From positions 1-35,305 of the forward strand of contig SUUT01000016.1 of assembly GCA_015062385.1 (NCBI GenBank): a stretch of DNA of 35,305 nucleotides, read 5' to 3'. This stretch comes from Alphaproteobacteria bacterium (GTDB taxonomy: Bacteria > Pseudomonadota > Alphaproteobacteria > CAAHEQ01 > UBA3637). The notes beneath the pieces were generated by a model. It searched no databases. It had not been told where the DNA came from and saw nothing but the letters and a program-made list of their open reading frames with translations. The position numbers were made by a program, and so were the translations under genes. This document shows positions 31,245-35,305 of the stretch, piece by piece (positions within the stretch are counted from its first letter, which is position 1; the number at the start of each line of letters is the position of its first letter).

Positions 31245-31271
31245 AAAAAAATCGCCCGTTTAGGCGATTTT
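31245..31271 (-). terminator. Terminator of tRNA-Ser
   Basis: AAATCGCC (31249-31256) and GGCGATTT (31263-31270) form a perfect 8-bp stem with a 6-nt loop. It is followed on the minus strand by a T run (31250 down to 31245), six bases past the tRNA 3' end. A clear intrinsic terminator. Confidence 0.9.
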
Positions 31272-31276
31272 AACTT

Positions 31277-31363
31277 TGGCGGAGAGTATAGGAATCGAAC
31301 CTATGCATCGCTTTCACGATGACGGATTAGCAATCCGCTGCATTACCACTCTGCCAACTCTCC
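31277..31363 (-). tRNA. tRNA-Ser (anticodon GCT)
   Basis: This 87-nt tRNA is on the minus strand. The acceptor stem GGAGAGT pairs with ACTCTCC, followed by the discriminator G and an encoded CCA. The D arm (GCAGAGTGGTAATGC), anticodon arm GGATTGCTAATCC with GCT, long variable arm (CATCGTGAAAGCGATG, class II) and T arm TAGGTTCGAATCCTA are all readable. The long variable arm and GCT anticodon identify it as serine, reading AGC/AGU codons. It has its own promoter and terminator. Confidence 0.97.
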
Positions 31364-31383
31364 ATTTGACAGAAACTTTTTGT

Positions 31384-31412
31384 ATTTTACTTATTTTTTT
31401 TGAAAAAGTCAA
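31384..31412 (-). promoter_or_regulatory. Promoter of tRNA-Ser
   Basis: Minus-strand -35 TTGACT (31407-31412) and -10 TAAAAT (31384-31389) have a 17-bp spacer, about 20 bp before the mature 5' end of the tRNA. Confidence 0.7.
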
Positions 31413-31487
31413 TATCTTTTTTTATATTGGTTCTTTTTTTGTTTTTTTATTACTTTTTATAGATAATCCAATATTTTAAACAGATCA

Positions 31488-31521
31488 GTGTGGCATTATA
31501 ATACCAAATATAATGCCACAC
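31488..31521 (-). terminator. Hairpin after the Cys-rich prepilin gene
   Basis: A perfect 13-bp inverted repeat (GTGTGGCATTATA at 31488-31500, TATAATGCCACAC at 31509-31521) with an 8-nt loop starts 8 bp after the stop codon on the minus strand. No strong T run follows on that strand, so termination may be incomplete or the hairpin may protect the mRNA 3' end. Confidence 0.6.
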
Positions 31522-31528
31522 AAATCTT

Positions 31529-34462
31529 TTATTCACTTTTCACACACCAAACCGTGCCATCTTCGTGAACAACAACATCTCTGCTAACATTACCACAAGA
31601 ACGACATAAATTTTCTGCATCCTGTGAATTCGGCAGTTCTGTATCATCTGCCGTACAAGATGTTAATGTTCCCGTACTATTTACAAAGTAATTTTCTTTT
31701 GGCATTTGAGAACAATACCAAACTGTTTTATCATCAGTAGTTACTGTACTAAATGCAATTCTGCCACATGAGCGACACAAATTTTGATAAATCGGTTCTA
31801 TGCCTATTTCTCGTACATTATTATCTGCATTACAAGCCTGACAAGAACCATTTGTTCCAGATTGCCAATCTGCCGTTTGAATACAATCATTCGGAACACA
31901 ATATTTTTTGCCCGATGAACCCAAGGTCATAATTTGCTTATCCTCACATTGCGTACAAGATGATGTATTTTTGTCATCTAATAAATAAGAAGTTGAAATA
32001 TATTTACTCGGAGGTGTTGTCGGCGAACACTTGATACAGTTTGTCGCTGCGTTCATAAATTCATCCGTTTGGCATCCGCCCAAAGAACATATACCCCCAC
32101 TATATGTCCGTGATCCTAAACACATATTACATTGTTCTACTGATGCAGACGCTGCTTCTGATGTTGTACATTCATGACAAACGCCGTTATTGGCTCTAAA
32201 CAGTTGTCCATCATAATCACCATCAACATACGGCTTCACCTTATTTGCTAAATCAGTTGGCATATCAGATGGCAATGTCAAATTTTTACTATTACATACC
32301 CCTCTAACCCCTGGATCAATCAAAATACAACGATTTCCGCTTCCATCATGAACCCGATTATTACAAACAGCACATTGTTCTGCTGTAACCATATCTCCAT
32401 CTACACTCCCTTTATAAGCAGTTGTATTGCAAGACAAACATTCTCCGTAACTCTTACTTCTAAAACGTTTTGTTCCGTCTGATGCCGGCGGGCAAACACT
32501 AAACATACATTTTCCATTAATCGTTTCACGTTTATATGTACCGGAAGAACACACATTGTCACAATATTTTGCCCCTAAAGAACCACTATATAAATAAGAA
32601 GTCCATCCAAAATCTTGGGAACACTCCATGCATATTCCGTTTTGATTCTGCCATTTTCCATCCGGACAAATTTGATGACAATACGTTGTTCCGCTTGAAT
32701 TGGTATAAACCCAACGGGTAGCTACTGCATCCGAATCGGTACTGTATTGTCCGTTTTTCTTTTTACAATTTGCTTGACAACCGGAAGATGCTTCATCTTT
32801 AATCGTAACAGCACTATTATAATTAGAAAAAGTACAATCATAACATTTACCATTTAGACCTTTAAATTGTCCCAACGTACACTTTTCCTCAATAACACAA
32901 TAGCCGTTTAAAACACTTCTTCCACAATTTTCACACATTGTTTTTAAATTCTCATCCGTTCCAACGGAAACACTACTGGTTGTGGAACAAGAATAACATT
33001 GCCAACTACTTGACTGAAATTGTCGTTTACACTTTTCCGTATCTTTCGGATTTGCCTTACAGGCTGCAATAGAAGCTTGTTCATCTGCCGGTTGTTGACA
33101 TATCGGTCTACAATTTCCGAAAACACCATTATTAATACTCTCTCGTTTACTCCAAACGCCATCCGTATATTCCGGACAATTCTCACACATATTTTGCAAA
33201 TCTTGACCTGTATATTTACTGGAAAACGGATTATTCCAACCCCAAAGCATTTGATCGGAATTAACAGTACAACTTTTACATTTAAATCGTTCCAAATTCA
33301 TAGCAGAAGACAAAAATTCTCCTTCCTTACACTGTATCGTTTTACCACATGTCCACTCATAATAATACTTTGTCCAGTCTAATCCACACGCCGTACACAA
33401 CTCTAATGCTTTACTATTTTTCGGAATAGCATGTTCTGTTGCATTAGGTGTACCATCCGGATTTCTACACGGAATACAACCTTCCGTTGCCGACTCATAA
33501 TTCACACCCTTCACACAAGAAACAGAACAATAAGACGTATTTGTTAAAGGATCATGAGCAACCATATGTTGTTTAGTTGTACAGGCTTGACATTGTTCAA
33601 CACCTGTTGTGTCATCCTTAATCTGCAAATCAGACAATTCAAAAGCATCTTCACTAATTTTCACAACATTAATATCTGAACATGGAATACATGCTCCATT
33701 TAAAGAACGATATTCTTCACCTGCTTTACATAATGCCGGTGGAACAACACACTCATTTCCCAATTCGGAACAAATGCTTCCTTTTTGTGGACAATCTATA
33801 TTTAATTCGCATTCTACACACACTTCCTTCTCCGAATGGCATATCGGTTTTGAATCCGGACAAGATGATTCACAGGTATAACCGCTTCCACAAATTTCAC
33901 AAGCACTACAATCAGAATCACTTAAACAATATTTTATCGGCATATCTCTATCATCTTTTAAATCCCCCCGTATTCCTTCTTCTTGACCATAGGTTTCAAG
34001 TGATGTTGTATAGACAATACTAACCGCATCTGCACTGCCATTACGACAAATTTCCGGATTTGTTCCGGTATATATTTGTCTTGTTTCTCCGTTTGGAACC
34101 CAAATAAACATTGGTCCGTCCAAATTCATATTAAGAACCTGCAAGCAAACACGAGGAGGCACCTCATCAACCTGCACATCAAATAAAACCTTTGAACGAG
34201 GATAAACCCCTATCGGAAAACCTGTCTGTGTAAAAGAACTCCATTCATCTAATTTTTCCACATCAGGCAAATCTTTATTTTGGTATTGATGCCATGTATC
34301 CCGATTACGCATATTGACTTCATTGATAATATCATTTGCCCGATATTTATCCATAGCGAACCGATATCCCATAATACCACCGACACTTAACACCCCGATA
34401 ACAGCCAATACTCCCAGTATTTCTACCATACTCCGTCCGGTTTCATTAACTCTAATTTGCAT
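31529..34462 (-). CDS. Giant cysteine-rich protein with type IV prepilin N-terminus
   Basis: This 977-residue protein begins with a short basic leader ending in Gly, then RSMVEILGVLAVIGVLSVGG. That is the class III prepilin signal: cleavage after Gly, Glu at mature position 5 and a hydrophobic helix, as in type IV pilins and type II secretion pseudopilins. Residues about 35-160 form a pilin-like globular part (from YRFAMDKYRANDIINEVNMR). The rest is an array of Cys-rich modules of roughly 55-70 residues with CxxC pairs such as LCRSCG, EQCQACT and EQCNMC. By eye there are about 80 Cys, nearly all in the last 800 residues. Disulfide-bonded extracellular modules are expected. Two ATGs occur; AAGGAG abuts the first, so the second (34460-34462) is used. 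Adhesion or a pilus tip role is inference only. Confidence 0.85.
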   Translation of the reverse strand: MQIRVNETGRSMVEILGVLAVIGVLSVGGIMGYRFAMDKYRANDIINEVNMRNRDTWHQYQNKDLPDVEKLDEWSSFTQTGFPIGVYPRSKVLFDVQVDEVPPRVCLQVLNMNLDGPMFIWVPNGETRQIYTGTNPEICRNGSADAVSIVYTTSLETYGQEEGIRGDLKDDRDMPIKYCLSDSDCSACEICGSGYTCESSCPDSKPICHSEKEVCVECELNIDCPQKGSICSELGNECVVPPALCKAGEEYRSLNGACIPCSDINVVKISEDAFELSDLQIKDDTTGVEQCQACTTKQHMVAHDPLTNTSYCSVSCVKGVNYESATEGCIPCRNPDGTPNATEHAIPKNSKALELCTACGLDWTKYYYEWTCGKTIQCKEGEFLSSAMNLERFKCKSCTVNSDQMLWGWNNPFSSKYTGQDLQNMCENCPEYTDGVWSKRESINNGVFGNCRPICQQPADEQASIAACKANPKDTEKCKRQFQSSSWQCYSCSTTSSVSVGTDENLKTMCENCGRSVLNGYCVIEEKCTLGQFKGLNGKCYDCTFSNYNSAVTIKDEASSGCQANCKKKNGQYSTDSDAVATRWVYTNSSGTTYCHQICPDGKWQNQNGICMECSQDFGWTSYLYSGSLGAKYCDNVCSSGTYKRETINGKCMFSVCPPASDGTKRFRSKSYGECLSCNTTAYKGSVDGDMVTAEQCAVCNNRVHDGSGNRCILIDPGVRGVCNSKNLTLPSDMPTDLANKVKPYVDGDYDGQLFRANNGVCHECTTSEAASASVEQCNMCLGSRTYSGGICSLGGCQTDEFMNAATNCIKCSPTTPPSKYISTSYLLDDKNTSSCTQCEDKQIMTLGSSGKKYCVPNDCIQTADWQSGTNGSCQACNADNNVREIGIEPIYQNLCRSCGRIAFSTVTTDDKTVWYCSQMPKENYFVNSTGTLTSCTADDTELPNSQDAENLCRSCGNVSRDVVVHEDGTVWCVKSE

Positions 34463-34498
34463 AATCATCTCCTTTTATAAAACTATTCTTATAAAATG

Positions 34499-34527
34499 AG
34501 TGTAATAAAAGGGACGTATAATTGCAA
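34499..34527 (-). promoter_or_regulatory. Promoter of the Cys-rich prepilin gene
   Basis: Minus-strand -35 TTGCAA (34522-34527) and -10 TACACT (34499-34504) have a 17-bp spacer, 37 bp before the chosen ATG. Upstream bases to about 34620 are AT-rich, and I see no other clear sites there. Confidence 0.55.
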
Positions 34528-34673
34528 CACTTTTTTACACTTTTTAGCATTTTTTTTGATTTTAACTAAATAATTCAATTAAAACAATAATCTTTCATTT
34601 TCTTAAAAATCCGATTTTCCTATTTTGAATAGGGAAAAAAAGGTCCGTTTTTTTGCAGATAGCATAAGAACAC

Positions 34674-34701
34674 TTTACATTTTATAAAAAGATGATACAA
34701 T
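34674..34701 (+). promoter_or_regulatory. Promoter of the XRE-type regulator
   Basis: -35 TTTACA (34674-34679) and -10 TACAAT (34696-34701) have a 16-bp spacer. Transcription would start near 34708, just before a palindrome at 34712-34734. Confidence 0.6.
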
Positions 34702-34711
34702 AATTTTGATA

Positions 34712-34740
34712 GTCAAATGTATGATGCATTTGACGTTTTT
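34712..34740 (+). promoter_or_regulatory. Palindrome in the regulator leader: operator or attenuator
   Basis: GTCAAATG (34712-34719) and CATTTGAC (34727-34734) form a perfect 8-bp inverted repeat with a 7-nt centre, then GTTTTTT. It lies between the promoter and the ATG of the regulator. As DNA it could be a dimer operator for autoregulation; as RNA it has the form of an intrinsic terminator that would attenuate the gene. The sequence alone does not decide between them. Confidence 0.55.
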
Positions 34741-34761
34741 TATTGAATGAAAGGAAAAAAA

Positions 34762-35066
34762 ATGAAAATAATTTCATCACTTATCCGTAATTTACGGAAA
34801 AAAAAGAGTTAACACAAGAAGAACTAGCTGAATTGATGGATGTTTCAACACTTTCAATTAGCAATATGGAACGAGGCAAACATTTTCCCTCGGCTAAAAA
34901 TTTAAATAAATTAATAAAAATATTTGAATTGGAAAATCAGTTAGAATCACTCTCGCTATTCTTAACATCTGATTCGGAAAAACAAAAATATTTACTGCAA
35001 TTAACAACCTATTCTGAGGAAGAATTAGAAGAGATTATTATGCTATTTGAACAGAGAGACAAATAG
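34762..35066 (+). CDS. XRE-family HTH regulator, frame interrupted at an A8-G slippery run
   Basis: From ATG 34762 (AAAGGA upstream) the frame reads MKIISSLIRNLRKKKS and stops at TAA 34810-34812. After the A8 run (34798-34805) the -1 frame continues as ELTQEELAELMDVSTLSISN to the stop at 35066. Together they give a typical XRE (HTH_3) repressor of about 101 residues: helix 1 before the run, the recognition helix-turn-helix right after it, then a Leu/Glu-rich helical tail of about 45 residues. AAAAAAG (34800-34806) in the reading frame A-AAA-AAG is the classic -1 ribosomal slippery heptamer, so full-length protein could be made by frameshifting or by RNA polymerase slippage. A real single-base deletion, a phase-variable run or a sequencing error are the alternatives. 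It is divergent from the Cys-rich prepilin gene. Confidence 0.7.
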
Positions 35067-35078
35067 AAGATTTAATCC

Positions 35079-35118
35079 TCATTCTAGCCGTTGAAATTTA
35101 ATTCAACGGCTAGAATGA
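35079..35118. terminator. Bidirectional hairpin between the regulator and the last gene
   Basis: A perfect 17-bp inverted repeat (35079-35095 and 35102-35118) with a 6-nt A/T loop sits in the 57-bp gap between two convergent genes. It is the longest perfect stem I saw in the window. The T tract is weak, but the position fits a shared terminator. Confidence 0.75.
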
Positions 35119-35123
35119 AAATT

Positions 35124-35305
35124 CTAATTGGTACAAGTAGAACCGCTTCTACATTTGACAGTTCCGTTAACCGTACAAGAAATATTTTTTTTCGGATAAT
35201 AATAAATCATCGGAGAAGTAATTGTTGTACCTTCAGAACAAGAAACCCCTCCATCCCTATTGTCTCCAGCAACACCTAAAATACTTTCCGTTGCAGTCAC
35301 TTTTG
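35124..35305 (-). CDS. C-terminal part of a Cys-containing, probably exported protein (partial)
   Basis: The last 59 codons of a gene that runs off the right edge end at TAG (35124-35126). The visible part contains ILGVAGDNRDGGVSC, then TSPMIYYYPKKNISC and a Cys-rich end VKCRSGSTCTN. Four Cys in 59 residues and the Gly/Ser/Thr/Asn-rich character suggest an extracytoplasmic protein, perhaps another pilin-like one, given the large prepilin-type neighbour; this is inference. No family is recognised. The N-terminus lies outside the window. Confidence 0.6.
   Translation of the reverse strand, partial: KVTATESILGVAGDNRDGGVSCSEGTTITSPMIYYYPKKNISCTVNGTVKCRSGSTCTN

Noticed and set aside
31276-31479. 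Open frame of 67 codons on the plus strand.
   Set aside because: It lies opposite the tRNA-Ser gene and its upstream promoter region; the tRNA explains the sequence.
31529-34462. Cys codon repeats resembling a repeat array or CRISPR.
   Set aside because: The periodicity is in the protein modules. The DNA lacks identical repeats with regular spacers, and no cas gene is present.

Overview
The window is about 30-35% GC with densely packed genes. Its core genes (dnaK/dnaJ, dnaN-recF-gyrB, typA, lepA, ftsB, ampG) are those of a Gram-negative proteobacterium. The low GC, the FtsB-AmpG-type envelope genes, the Sel1 and ankyrin proteins and above all a very large cysteine-rich protein with a prepilin N-terminus (G/RSMVE) suggest an uncultured, host- or gut-associated alphaproteobacterium of the RF32-like kind. 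That placement is an inference from gene content and style, not a measured result. No IS element, integrase, phage gene or CRISPR array was seen.

Layout. 1-3389 (minus): the heat-shock pair dnaK-dnaJ, with a promoter, a long hairpin between the genes and a terminator. 3665-11294: a block of envelope glycan and lipid genes. It holds a polyprenyl-phosphate-sugar synthase with a GT39/ArnT-like transferase (plus), converging on a GtrB-like GT2 with a GT87-like membrane protein (minus). A phosphoethanolamine-transferase-like sulfatase-fold protein with an extra C-terminal domain follows. 11305-11667: an 11-C tract next to the promoter of ftsB. 11668-22333 (minus): a housekeeping run, read 5' to 3' as dnaN, recF, gyrB, an unknown membrane-anchored protein, a HAD phosphatase, a PEBP protein, typA, ampG and an unknown protein coupled to ampG. 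22513-24909 (plus): a Lon-like AAA protease. 24922-28794 (minus): lepA followed by an unknown protein with an alpha/beta-hydrolase-like elbow and ankyrin-like repeats.

The right end (28973-35305) is the accessory part. It carries a small membrane protein, a secreted Sel1-repeat protein with a conserved C-terminal domain, tRNA-Ser(GCT), the 977-residue Cys-rich prepilin-like protein, an XRE-type regulator whose reading frame is broken exactly at an A8-G run that is a classic -1 slippery heptamer, and the 3' end of another probably exported Cys-containing protein.

Promoters of the -35/17 bp/-10 type can be read by eye in front of most transcription units, and several gene ends carry near-perfect hairpins. 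The most interesting items are the slippery-site regulator beside the giant Cys-rich prepilin, the lipid A-type transferase with a phosphodiesterase-like tail, and the hydrolase/ankyrin protein with Cys at the nucleophile elbow.
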